Shown here in pieces: positions 1 to 11,389 of a stretch of DNA of 64,000 nucleotides (within the stretch, counting starts at the first letter, position 1; each line of letters opens with the position of its first letter). The DNA lies in assembly GCF_008831285.2 (NCBI RefSeq), contig NW_022204507.1, forward strand, positions 5,042,174 through 5,106,173, in the 5' to 3' direction. Origin of the DNA: Nymphaea colorata (Eukaryota > Streptophyta > Magnoliopsida > Nymphaeales > Nymphaeaceae). Both the position numbers and the translations under genes were made by a program. The notes below the pieces were generated by a model. It saw only the letters and a program-made list of their open reading frames with translations, had not been told where the DNA came from and ran no database searches.

Positions 1-592
1 CTGTTGGTCTCCAATTTCGATCTGCTATATCTACAGTTGCATTCTGTGTAAAACAGGACTATTTTTTATGTCTTTTACATTTTTCAATATGTAACCTGCA
101 TGTGCTTCAGATTCTGAGTGGCCTTTCTTCTTTGATCCACAAAATGTTCATGTGAAGAGGGGAGTTTCTAGTGTGTATGTTTTTATTTGTGGCTTTTGTA
201 GCTTTTATATGTTGTATCCAGAAATGGCTAGAGCATTGCTTCATTTTCACTTATTCATTAATTTTTCATTTTATATGTGAGAAGCTGTAGGTCAGAGGAT
301 CAATTAATAAACAAACGATTGTCAAAGGGATCAGCAACATTACGAAGGACAGAGTTTTCTTAGAGTTGCTTATACACGATTTATAACTTGATGGTGGATG
401 TTTTTGAGATGTTTCAATCTTCACATCTGCATTTGTAAGTCGTAAATGATTTTCTGATGACATTTTAAGACAACTCTCACTAGAAATGACATGTAGTTGA
501 ACTTGCATATAGCCTAAAAGTCTGACTTGTTTTTTTGTTCGTTTTTTCATCTGTATTTTTGTTAATCCAAAATCTGATGCATGGAGTGTTCA
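1..592. other. unassigned AT-rich sequence
   Basis: I see no coding exon, transposon domain or RNA gene here. Only short open frames without family signatures occur on either strand, and base composition is like the surrounding intergenic DNA. Confidence 0.5.
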
Positions 593-617
593 TCTCTCTC
601 TCTCTCTCTCTCTCTCT
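593..617. repeat. (CT)n microsatellite
   Basis: This is an uninterrupted TC/CT dinucleotide run of about 25 bases. Such tracts are common in plant intergenic DNA. Confidence 0.95.
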
Positions 618-2608
618 ATTTGTTTCAGTAGTCTATGTTTTTGTTTGTTGGTATCGATCTAGATTATCTATTTGAAACCATCCCACTTTCAAATTAGAAA
701 AAACTGGCTTACCTGCTATAGAAGCGGCATTTTGTTTTGTTTTCAAAAGGGAAAGGAGACCTATAGCAGTGAAGAAATCACTGCTGTAAGAACTTCTAGC
801 AACGACTTCTACCATTGTAAATAACTCAACGAGTTGTTACCAATGATATTATTGGCAATGACCCTTGGGCTAACAAAAGACTTTTCCCCGTGCTATAAAG
901 GGCAAGGTCAACCTTATATATTCGCTAGGGCAAGAGTATTTGCCAATAAGTTTATTGGCAACTGCATTATGACTATTGGCTATGGTAAAAGGCGTTTCCA
1001 ATAGCATATATTATAGTTGTGGTTATACACAAGTGGGATAGAGCCCAACTCTGCTCATGTCTTGTTGTGCTCGAGCTATTGTGCTTTAAAGGCTCAGTTC
1101 AAACTCCACTCAACAAACCAAGACCTAGCTTGTGCTCGACACTGAACCTTGAGCAAAGTATCCTGTGTCAGGAATAAAATGGACAGACTCAAGGCTCGTT
1201 TAAGCAAGAACAGTATTTTTATAGCTAACTACATCATTTTGGGAGGCGTCGCAAGGTTAATCTAATGATCAACCTTCAGATGAACATAAGCTGAGACTTT
1301 ATAGTCTGCCTCCCAGGATTTCCTAAATCCCAGCAGTGGTTATCGCCAGAGAGAATTTTTGGCTGGTTCGTAAATGGTAACAAAATAAACTTTTGAATTT
1401 CATTTTAATGAAATCTTTTATTTTGGAAATGAGTTTTTCAATTTAATCTGGCTTGCACTTACGAGATGAAGGATAGGGCTCAGGGCCACTATCCAACAGA
1501 ATTAACAACCAAATTGAAGTGCCCAATTTGACATTTTTTGTAACGATTTGTACCGGTGCAAAAGAAATCTAGCCATATAAAGAACTTTTGGGAAAAAAGG
1601 AGGCAGGGCTATAGAAAAATACATCAATGTCTTTTTTGGCCCCTCAAAATAATGCATCAACCTGTTGCGCATCATCACAAGCCAACACTCCTCGTCCGCC
1701 ACCACTCCATTCCTCCCCATGCAATATCTTGCAAGTTTCAGATGAGGCACAAGAGAAAATCAGGGCTGCCATGGAATCAACAGGGCATAACCAAGGAGGC
1801 CGGGAATGGATGGAACAGAGCATCGTGCTCTTCTTACTTTGACATATTTATACTCTTTCTGTACATAATCAATTTTTTTACAGGCATAAAAGAATATTTT
1901 CTGCTACAACCAAATCATGCCTTCAACCTTCTATAGAATTTCACATGCATGGCAAGGAATAGCACAATTCAATTTTACAGCTTTACAATAGGAGTAAAAA
2001 AACAAAGTTAATATCACACAACTTTAAGAATTCATTTTCATTTTCCATAACAAATTCCAACAGGCAGAATGCACTACCATTCTTTCATTTGAGCTTCATA
2101 GCCTCCTGAAGGTTGGAAATTGCTAAGTCATACCTTCTCCACTAAATATCTTGAGAAAACAACGATGACGTTGATGATGGTGGAGTTGGCAACAACAAGC
2201 TCATGAAGACGCCCACGACACACTTTACACTTAGGAGAGGAAATAAACTCTCAACCCCTTCTTCATGTTCTCCCCATCCTTGTTTCCCCCACTGACAAGT
2301 TCTATCTCTCTGACATGGGTATGTTCAAAGCTGGTTATATGCCTAGGCTTGTGCCAAGCTCCTGTGAACGCCAAGTACCCCTCAAAGTGGGCTAGGGAGC
2401 CAGTGGGCAGGGAGCAGGGGGGGCACTTGTCATTTTCTTTAAGGCTATGGACGATGCATGTAACCTGATCTCGTGGGTATTGACTAAAAAATGCAGCTAT
2501 AAAAGCAAGAAGGCTTATGAACAAAATATCACTTGGAGTAGATCTAGAGGTGGCCTAAACCTCGTCACGTGCTCGACGAAGTTTGTCTTGGTTTCAGAAT
2601 AACTGTTC
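618..2608. other. unassigned sequence with ATTGGC-rich hairpins
   Basis: No gene is recognised. At 941-960 there is a short hairpin with the arms TGCCAATAA and TTATTGGCA. Related ATTGG words recur at about 840-860 and 970-1005, which suggests a small decayed repeat. The stretch 1030-1160 contains several GCTCGAG-like words similar to those in the inverted-repeat element near 53 kb. Open frames at 1502-1936 and 2231-2524 show no recognisable domain. Confidence 0.4.
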
Positions 2609-2731
2609 ATGCATCTGAACCTTGATATGTCAAAGGTGTAGGACAAAGTTAAGTGGAACTTCATTAGGAAATCCCTACACCACCTTGGTTTTTGTGATAA
2701 TTGGGTTTCTAAGGTAATGATTTTGGAGAAA
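2609..2731 (+). pseudogene. LINE reverse transcriptase fragment
   Basis: The frame reads LNLDMSKV, an in-frame TAG at 2639-2641, then DKVKWNFIRKSLHHLGF and CDNWVSKVMIL. This matches the plant L1-type LINE reverse-transcriptase block that normally reads 'DMSKAYDRVEW..FL...L..LGF...W...VM'. The TAG falls where the family has Ala-Tyr, next to a catalytic Asp position. Only about 40 codons are recognisable and nothing convincing extends on either side, so this is a severely truncated, dead copy. Assignment to the family is secure; the exact LINE clade cannot be told. Confidence 0.75.
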
Positions 2732-3079
2732 CAAACGCATATGCGCTCATTATTAAAGGAATAAATGAAGTTTTTTTTTTTATAGTCAAGGGGGCTTCAT
2801 CGAGGAGATCCCCTCTCCTTCTACCATTTATCCCTACGAAAATACTAGAATAGGATCATATGAGGCCAACTCATCCCAGTTAGCCTTGAATTTCATATAG
2901 TATGCTGATATAGAAATGCATCTTCATTAATCTTACTAATCACAATCTTAATTTGAAAATTGTGTGGTACTTTGGTAAAAGCATTCTTGTAAATCTAATT
3001 GTACTTTTCTCTCTATGGCAGTATATATAACACTATCTTCTATTTTATGAGATAATGAGTTGATGATCTAGAACAAGAG

Positions 3080-3358
3080 CATACAATTGTAATAAGATCT
3101 CAACAGAAAATTTAGAGAAGAAACTTCAAGCATAGGCAATGAACCATTAATGAATGATATTTTGTTCTTGGTGACAAGTGCCATTATCAATGGCCTTGTC
3201 CAAGTGCCATAGCTATTACCACTAAGATGCTAATTCACCAACAAATCTCATGGGTTGTCCAAATGATGCATCAAATGAGGGACGTCAAATTCTATGTTGA
3301 TGTCAGACAAAGCATTTGAACTAGAGGTGATTGGGTTTTCTCTAGTAAGTGAATTCAT
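3080..3358 (-). pseudogene. Ty1/copia gag N-terminal fragment
   Basis: On the minus strand an ATG at 3358 opens the frame MNSLTRENPITSSSNALSD, followed after in-frame TGA and TAG stops by LSGNSYGTWTRPLIMALV and TKNKISFINGSLP. This is the N-terminal domain of plant copia Gag ('L.G.NY..W...M..AL..KNK..FI.GS'), which packages element RNA in virus-like particles. A Met-tRNA primer binding site lies about 130 bp upstream at 3488-3501, in the order expected for an element transcribed from right to left. Two stops within the first 50 codons make it non-functional. The rest of the element is not visible to the left. Confidence 0.75.
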
Positions 3359-3487
3359 ATTTGCCTTTGTTTTTGCAATATGTTGACCAAGATGAAAGTG
3401 CAAGCAGGGATGACTAGATGATGATTAGTAAATAACCACATAGCGGTCAATAATATACCAAGATCATGCTCAAAGAAAAAGTGCTTA

Positions 3488-3800
3488 GAGCTCTGATACC
3501 ATAATAAAATCAAAAGTACATATGGTGGAAAACAAAGCACAAGTAAAACAGAGTGAAATAGGGTATTAGAGCAAAACCGAAAGCACATACACATGTGATG
3601 GAGAGGCTAAAATAGCACTTCCTTGGTTACTAAACTCTTATAGTGTGCAAGAAGTTTGTTGAGAAGAATCAAATGAAATCTGTCCTAATTACAGTAAGTG
3701 CCCTTATAAATGATTAATAAAACTATTTTTTGCTATTTACAATTAAATTTATCTACTAGTAATTATCCTTATCTTAATAGAAAATATTCTGCACAATAGT
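3488..3800 (-). mobile_element. copia primer binding site and adjoining LTR end
   Basis: The minus-strand sequence at 3488-3501 is TGGTATCAGAGCTC, a match to the 3' end of plant initiator Met-tRNA used as primer by copia elements. The sequence to its right (from 3502) should therefore be the 3' end of the 5' LTR. It is AT-rich and non-coding. The outer LTR border was not found, so the end at 3800 is approximate. Confidence 0.6.
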
Positions 3801-4079
3801 TCTCCACTACCAAATCCCTCTAGAGATTCCAGCAGATGAACAAACTTTCACGTAACTTCTGATTGTGCCACAGCAGGTTAACAATTACGAGTCCTCATAG
3901 GAGTACATGCATTATTTAGAAAGGAAAAATTGTAAATATGCTTAAATATTTGAAATGGCAAACAACCACATTTTGTAAGAAGGCCATTAAAACACATTTC
4001 TGTATTTTGTTTTTTGACTTCAAAATAACATCATCATTTCTCAACAGATTCATTACATAATTACTAGCCTATCTTGATC

Positions 4080-5159
4080 TATCATGCCACACAAAATTTG
4101 AAATTGTAGTATGATAAGAACTAGCAAATAAAGATTCAAACATATGGGATTGGTCCATTTATTCCAGCCACTTGCCCGTTTATCCATTAGGTAGACTTAC
4201 ATATTGTCTTTACCGCTTCCCCTCTCCAAACTGCATTTTCTTGTTCATCTCATCCTTAACACAATATTGCACTTCTTACCTTTGCATATATTAGATATGG
4301 ATAGAAGAATTTACTTTATTTCCAAAACATGGTCATGGGTTAATAGAAACCTCTTATTTTTTAATTGATTTGACTTAATTTGCCATTGGGGCGTTCACAT
4401 CATTGCCTACCCTGACACCAACTAAACCAAAACACTCATATTTGGCATCAAACATAGACCTAAAGTCGCAACATGATGCACAGTACTTGTATTTGGATGC
4501 CATTGATTGTCTTGCTTTGACTTCATAGTCATTTCCATGAATGCCTCTAGTAAATTCCAGCTACCTTGGCCATTTTATTCCTCCTACCACATAATTGAGC
4601 AATTACTTGACTTTTCTATCCATAATGAACTTGGATATATACTTTTTCCTACACTCTATAATCATTTATCACCTCTACTACAACCTCTACCTTTGCCAAA
4701 GTCACACCTATTTTGAGCAAAGAAGGCAACCATTAATCACTTTTCTTGATTTATGAGAATATCATGTATTTCCCAGAATGAAGGAAGAGATTTTGAAGTT
4801 GTCATAGTTATACAAAACCTTTATATTCATTTCCTAAGCCACTATGTACATGCATATATAACTAAGACATCCTCCTTTATAAGATCAACAACTAAACTAA
4901 GTGAATCAGTTAGAAACATCAAATGGTTGAGAAAGTCAACCACGGATTCTTCACAGTTAGACACATTTTGGCCATCGTGGTTGAGTCGAAGAATTTGTAA
5001 ATTGGATTCTGAGACAAATGCTTTCTTAAGGAATATAAGGCTTGTGATGGATAATTTGGCTGAGCACCAATTCTTTTCCCTTACATTTTCTTTTTTGGCT
5101 TGTTTGCAGATTGCATTTGACATTTTTGAATGATGTGCTTTGATCATTTTGCATTTCAT
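4080..5159 (-). pseudogene. Ty1/copia gag-protease fragment
   Basis: Read right to left, the minus strand gives Gag C-terminal signatures (TTSKSLPSFWEIHDILINQ, then a basic FGKGRG-rich tail near 4700), and then a protease-like block near 4470-4515 reading QWHPNTSTVHHV. Copia proteases normally read 'W..DSGAT.H'; here the catalytic Asp is Asn and the Gly is Ser, so the protease is dead. Past it, weak similarity to the pre-integrase region runs to about 4080. Several stops and frameshifts interrupt it. Transcription direction agrees with the copia piece at 3.1-3.8 kb, but an LTR lies between them, so these are probably two insertions. Confidence 0.65.
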
Positions 5160-5441
5160 AGCACACCTTCACTTGAATTATAACATGAATAAAATACTGA
5201 AGTGTTTTTCTAAGTCGGTCTTTCTAATCACACCTTCACTTGGGGGCACTACGTACACAAGTTATACTAAGCATATTACTGCAGTTTGGCCTATATGTCA
5301 ACCAAAATAAGAGTCATCTTCAACAAATGTGCCGTTGCAATTAATCTTTCCCACTTTCACTTCCTACTTTAGGTTCAGATTCCAAGACACTCCCCCTAGT
5401 CGACCTTTCTCTCATGTGGCCTCTCTCTTCGCTCCTTTTCC

Positions 5442-5717
5442 GTGCATTCCCTACAAATATTTGCTTGGTGGCAATTTCTGCTATCCCAGTATGATTTTAT
5501 AATTGATCTGGTCAAAAGGGTACACCATTCTTTACCTGACGCTCTCACCAGAGAATGCAAGATGGTGAGATCTACTGAAAGGCAATGGAAAGATTGGCTG
5601 CTAGACACACCAGAGCGTAGATGGAAGGTCTATCAAAAAACTAAAAAACTTTATCCAGAATTTACAGATGCAGTAGAACGCAGATATCCAAATCTGGATT
5701 TCTCTACACAGCTGTAG
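5442..5717 (+). pseudogene. endogenous pararetrovirus-like RNase H C-terminus
   Basis: The 91-codon frame contains FLLSQYDFIIDLVK followed by SLPDALTRE, which resembles the end of the RNase H domain of plant pararetrovirus (Caulimoviridae) polyproteins, where such a 'S.YDF....KG...LPD.LTRE' block closes the reverse transcriptase/RNase H region. The frame continues with a charged tail and ends with TAG at 5715. Nothing upstream of about 5440 continues the polymerase, so the copy is 5'-truncated at the domain's end. It cannot encode an active polymerase. A Ty3/gypsy origin is the alternative, because the two families share this region. The neighbouring TATA box and non-coding leader-like sequence favour the viral reading. 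Confidence 0.55.
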
Positions 5718-6667
5718 GAAGAATTACCTGGACTGTCAATAACCTCAAACGGACCTCATTCGAAACAGAAATTTTGTTATGGGCCATTAAGAAAACTGTA
5801 CTGGATAATCTAATACTCCATCGACGGCAATTATATGCTAACAATGTCTTTAGAGACTTTTTAAATTTTGTTGCAGGTCCAAAATGGGAAGTAGCGCTGT
5901 GCTGAAAATTTCAAAGAATCAATTTTGTTGATTATCGAGAAGTTGCAGTCTTTCAAGATGAAGAACTCATGTACAAAAATATTCAAAAAACAAAAGAGTT
6001 TGAAGAAAGTTGTACGACACTGGAGCAAATCACAAAGGAGATGCACAAGTGCCAGAATTGTCGTGTCCAGACAACAGGCTTCTACCTCCACCATGAATTT
6101 GCAGTACGATGAATATTGGAATCCGAGGCGGAAAGCAGCGAAACAAAAGAATGAAGACAAAACTCTGACAATAATATATTCAGAGCCAAAATCAACACAA
6201 TGAATCATCTGTCGCCTTCCGATTATTGCACTGAAAGCAAGATAATGAGTCATGAGTCATTTTTGTGTTATTTTGATCATTGTCCTGCCGTTAACTGGCG
6301 AATCTTGAAAAGACTACCAAAGCACTTTTTTCTTTTGTTTCTTTTGTAAAGTAAAGGTCAGTGCGTATTACTTTTGTCAGACGAATTTATTCGCTGAATT
6401 ATTGTACTATCAAGTTTTGTGTATAAATGATTAACACTGAGCCCTAGCCAGGCATCGGTCTTTTGCCAGTAATTTCTTGCCTTCTGCAAACTTCTCATTT
6501 TCCCTTTGCCATGAGCAGAGAGAGACGCGAAGTCTGAGTGTGTATCGCCTTTGCAAACATTGGGTTTCAGTATCTAGTGGCAATCCTTCAGTGGTATTGC
6601 GGGACCGTGGTCCCTCTTTCGTTTGAATCCAAATTTCCGGTCCTTACCGCCATTATCCCCATTTTTT
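5718..6667 (+). other. pararetrovirus-like 3' region with remnant frame
   Basis: Interrupted frames continue after the RNase H block: a lysine-rich open frame at 5925-6203, and an overlapping frame with a CQNC pair near 6050. Neither has a function I can name. From about 6300 the sequence is non-coding and looks like a promoter and leader. It ends abruptly at about 6668, where the satellite begins, so any further viral sequence has been lost. Confidence 0.4.
6422..6428 (+). promoter_or_regulatory. TATA-box candidate of the pararetrovirus-like remnant
   Basis: A TATAAAT word lies downstream of the last remnant frame and upstream of a non-coding, pyrimidine-rich stretch. That is where pararetroviruses place the promoter of their full-length RNA. 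Position is the main support; no start site can be seen. Confidence 0.35.
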
Positions 6668-7333
6668 ATCACACTTACTTAATAGAGTGTGCTGAAGTTG
6701 TTGTTACATCCATATTAAATGATTTAGTGGATTTAAATCACAAGTTTGAATGAAAATGAATGAAATTCAAGTTATTCAATTCGTCATTTAAAGTTAATCT
6801 AATGTATTTCACCTGTTATTATATCTATAATAAATGATTAAAATCACAAGTTTATATGGATATAAATTGGATCGATGCATTAGCATAAGTGGGATCGATA
6901 CCTTGTTGTTAATCCAAAAAGTTGAACTTGTTATTACGTTTATAGTCATACCAATACGAGTTAGGTTTAAGTGACTCCAATGAATGTATTAAATGATTTA
7001 AATCACAAGTTCATATGTATATAAATGAGATCCACTGATACAAATGGGAGCTATGCATTACTTGGATCCCTTGTAGTTAGTCCAATGAGTTGAACTTGTT
7101 GTCACATCTAAAGCGAACAATATACAACATTGAAATCACAAGTTCGAATTAATACGAGTGAGATTTCAATGATTCATATGATCACACATACTTTATTGAA
7201 TGTACTTAACCTATTGTTACATCCATGTTAAATAATTTAGTAGATTGAAATCACAGGTTTGCATGAAAATGAATAAGATTCGACTGATTCATTTGGTGCC
7301 CTATTGTTAATACAATGTGTTTCACTTGTTAAG
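6668..7333 (-). repeat. inverted arm of ~113 bp satellite
   Basis: This arm consists of roughly six ~113 bp monomers. They are recognised by CACAAGTTTG- and GTTGTTACATC-type words, which are the reverse complements of words repeated throughout 7.37-11.39 kb. It begins sharply at the end of the pararetrovirus-like remnant and meets the opposite orientation at a hairpin centre near 7340. Confidence 0.85.
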
Positions 7334-7365
7334 CACATTCAATTAAATTACAAGTGAAACACATT
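7314..7365. repeat. hairpin at satellite inversion point
   Basis: AATGTGTTTCACTTGT at 7314-7329 is the exact reverse complement of ACAAGTGAAACACATT at 7350-7365, with a 20-bp loop. It is the axis about which monomer orientation flips. Confidence 0.95.
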
Positions 7366-10300
7366 AGGTTAACTATAAGTCACGAAATGAATCACTTGTT
7401 AAGCACATCCGTATTAAGAATCATTATAAATGTAATAACAAGTGAAACACATTATGTTAACCATAAGACACCAAATGAATCACTCGAATCTCATTCATTT
7501 TCTTACAAACTTGTAATTTCGATCTACTAAATCATTTAATATAGACATAACAACAAGTTAAACACATTCAATTAAGTATGCAAGATCATATGAATCACTT
7601 AAATCTCACTTGTATTGGTACAAACATGTGATTTCAATCCTTTAGATCATTCACTATAGACGTAACAACAAATTCAACTCATTGGACTAACTACACGTGT
7701 TCAAAGTAATGCGTAGATCCCTTTTGTATCCATATGAACTTGTGATTTAAATCATTTAAATCATTCATTATAGATGTAATAACAAGTGAAATACACTAGA
7801 TTAACTATAAGGGACCAATCTAATGACCTGACTCTCATTCATTTCCAAACGAACTTCTTATTTCAAGCCACTAAGTCATTCTATATGTAAGTAACAAATG
7901 GCTACGCACACTCAATTAAATACAAGTGATCAAATATATGTAACTACAAGTGAAAATGAATCACTTAATATCTCAATTAAATATAAGTGATCAAATGTAT
8001 GTAATAACAAGTGAAACATATTAGGTTACCTATAAGACACTAAATGAATCACTCAAATCTCATTCATTTTCATACAAACCTATGATTTCAATCTACTAAA
8101 TCATTTAACATAGACATAACAACAAGTTAAGCACATTCAATTAAGTATGTGTGATCAAATGGATCACTTAAATTTCACTCGTATTGATACGAACTTGTGA
8201 TTTCAATTCCTTACATCGATCACTAGAGATGTAACAACAAGTTCAACTTATTGAACAAACTACAAGGGATCGAGCTAATCCATATAAACTTGTGAGTTTT
8301 AATCGTTTAAATCATTGATCATAGATGTAATAACAAGTAAAACACATTAGGTTAACTATAAGACACCAAATAAATCACTTGAATGTCATTCATTTTCATA
8401 CAAACTTGTGATTTCAATTCACTTAATCAAGCAATATGGATGTAACAACAAGTTAAGCACATTCAATTAAGTATATGTGATCATTTCAAACACTTAAGTT
8501 GCACTTCTATTGATACAAACTTGTGATTTCAATCCTTTAGATCGTGCACTATAGTTGTAACAACAAATTCAACTCATCGGACTAACTACACGTGTTCAAA
8601 GTAATGCATAGATCCCTTTTGTATCTATATAAACTTGTGATTTCAATCATTTAAATCATTCACTATATATGTACTAACAAGTGAAATACATTTGATTAAC
8701 TATAAGAGACCAATTTAATGACCTGACTCTCAGTCATTTCCAAATGAACTTCTTATTTCAAGCCACTAAGTCATTCTATACGTATGTAACAAATGACTAC
8801 GCACACTCAATTAAATATAAGTGATCAATTATACGTAATAACAAGTGAAAATGAATCACTTAATATCTCAATTAAATATAAGTGATCAAATATATGTAAT
8901 AACAAGTGAAACATATTAGGTTACCTATAAGACACCAAATGAATCACTCAAATCTCATTCATTTTCATACAAACCTATGATTTTAATCTACTAAATCATT
9001 TAACATAGACGTAACAACAAGTTAAGCACATTCAATTAAGCATGCATGATAAAATGAATCACTTAAACCTCACTCGTATTGATACGAACTTGTGATTTCA
9101 ATTCCTTACATCAATCACTAGAGATGTAACAAGAAGTTCAACTTATTTAACAAACTGCAAGGGATCAAGCTAATCCATATGTCTCCGTTATATCCATACA
9201 AACTTGTGAGTTTTAATCATTTAAATCGTTGATCATAGATGTAATAACGACTGAAACACATTAGGCCAACTATAAGACACCAAATGAATCACTCGAATCT
9301 CTTTAATTTTCATACAAACTTGTGATCTCAATTCACTTAATCAAGCAATATGGATGTAACAACAAGTTAAGCACATTCAATTAAGTATCTTTGATCATTT
9401 CAATCACTTAAATTGCACTTGTATTGATACAAACTTGTGATTTCAATCCATTAGATCGTGCACTATAGTTGTAACAACAAATTCAACTCATCGGACTAAC
9501 TACACGCGTTCAAAGTAATGCATAGATCCCTTTTGTATCCATAAGAACTTGTGATTTCAATCATTTAAATCATTCATTATATATGTACTAATAAGTGAAA
9601 TACATTTGATTAACTATAAGGGACCAATTTAACGACTTGACTCTCATTCATTTCCAAACGAACTTCTTATATCAATGCCACTAAGTCATTCTATACATAT
9701 GTAACAAATGGTCATGCACTTTCAATTAAATACAAGTCATCAAATATATGTAATAACAAGTGAAAATGAATCACTTAATCTCTCAATTAAATATAAGTGA
9801 TCAAATACATGTAATAACAAGTGAAACACATTAGGTTACCTATAAGACACCAAATGAATCACTCAAATCTCATTCAATTTCATACAAACCTATGATTTCA
9901 ATCAACTAAATCATTTAATATAGACGTAGCAACAAGTTAATCACATTCAATTATGTATGTGTGATCAAATAAATCACTTAAATCCCACTCGTATTGATAG
10001 GAACTTGTGATTTCAATTCCTTACATTGATCACTATAGATGTAAGAAATAGTTTAACTTATTGAACTAACTACAAAGGATCAAACTAATGCATAGGTCTC
10101 CTTGATATCCATATAAACTTGTAAGTTTTAATCATTTAAATCATTGATCATATATCTAATAACAAGTGAAACACAATAGGTTAACTACAAGACACCAAAT
10201 GAATCACTCGAATCTCGTTCATTTTCGCATAAACTTGTGATTTCAATCTACTAAATCATTTAATATAGACATAACAACAAGTTAAACACATTCAATTAAG

Positions 10301-11389
10301 TATGCATGATCATATGAATCACTTAAATCTCAGTTGTATTGGTACGAACATATCATTTCAATCATTTAGAACGTTCCCTATAGATGTTACAACAAATTCA
10401 ACTCATCAGGCTAACTACACGCGTACAAAGTAATGCATAGATCCCATTTGTATCAATATGAACTTGTGATTTCAATCATTTAAATCATTCGTTATAGATG
10501 TAATAACAAGTGAAATACATTAGATTGACTATAAGGGACCAATATCATTAGTTGACTCTCATTCATTTCCAAACGAACTTCTTATTTCAAGCCACTAAGT
10601 CATTCTATACGTATGTAACAAATGGTTATGCATATTCAATTAAATATAAGTGATCAAATATATGTATGAACAAGTGAAAATGAATCACATAATTTCTTAA
10701 TTAAATATAAGTGATCAAATATATGTTATTCTAAAAGAATCACTCAAATCTCATTCATTTTCATACAAACCTATGATTTCAATTTACTAAATCATTTAAT
10801 ATAGATATAACAACAAGTTAAGTACATTCAATTAAATATGCGTAATCAAATGAATCACTTAAATCCCACTTGTATTGATATGAACTTGTGATTTCAATTT
10901 CTTACATCGATCACAATAGATGTAACAACAAGCTCAACTTATTGAACTAACTACAAAGAATCAAACCAATGCATAGGTCTCCTTTATTTCCATATAAACT
11001 TGTGAGTTTTAATCATTTAAATCATTGATCATAGATGTAATAACAAGTGAAACACGTTAGATTAACTATAAGACACCAAATGAATCACTCGAATCTCATT
11101 CATTTTCATACAAACTTGTGATTTCAATTTACTAAATAGCATATTCAATTAAGTATGTGTGATCATATGCATCACTTAAATCGCACTTGTATTGATACAA
11201 ACTTGTGATTTCAATCCTTTAAATCGTTCACTATAGTTGTAACGACAAATTCAACTCATCGGACTAAATGCACGGTTTCAAAGTAATGCATAGATCCCAT
11301 TTGTATCCATATGAACTTGTGATTTCAATCATTTCAATCATTCATTATATATGTAATAATTAGTGAAATACATTAGATTAACTATAAGC
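7366..11389 (+). repeat. 113-bp satellite in 8-monomer higher-order repeat
   Basis: Monomers of about 113 bp each start with GTAA(T/C)AACAAG-like sequence and contain an ACTTGTGATTTCAAT core. They fall into types that recur in fixed order (a-b-c-a'-b'-c'-d-e). The distinctive 'd' monomer (GAACTTCTTATTTCAAGCC) starts at about 7776, 8671, 9585, 10500 and 11353, giving a higher-order period of about 895, 914, 915 and 853 bp. Monomer types differ clearly from one another, but copies one period apart are very similar, which is the signature of higher-order amplification. There are no coding frames. The array stops abruptly inside a 'd' monomer at a truncated copia element. Confidence 0.9.

Noticed and set aside
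1502-1936. Overlapping open frames of 71-126 codons on both strands
   Set aside because: No recognisable domain, splice context or codon bias; likely chance frames.
6668-11389. CRISPR-like array
   Set aside because: Repeats are contiguous ~113 bp monomers without unique spacers, in plant nuclear DNA.
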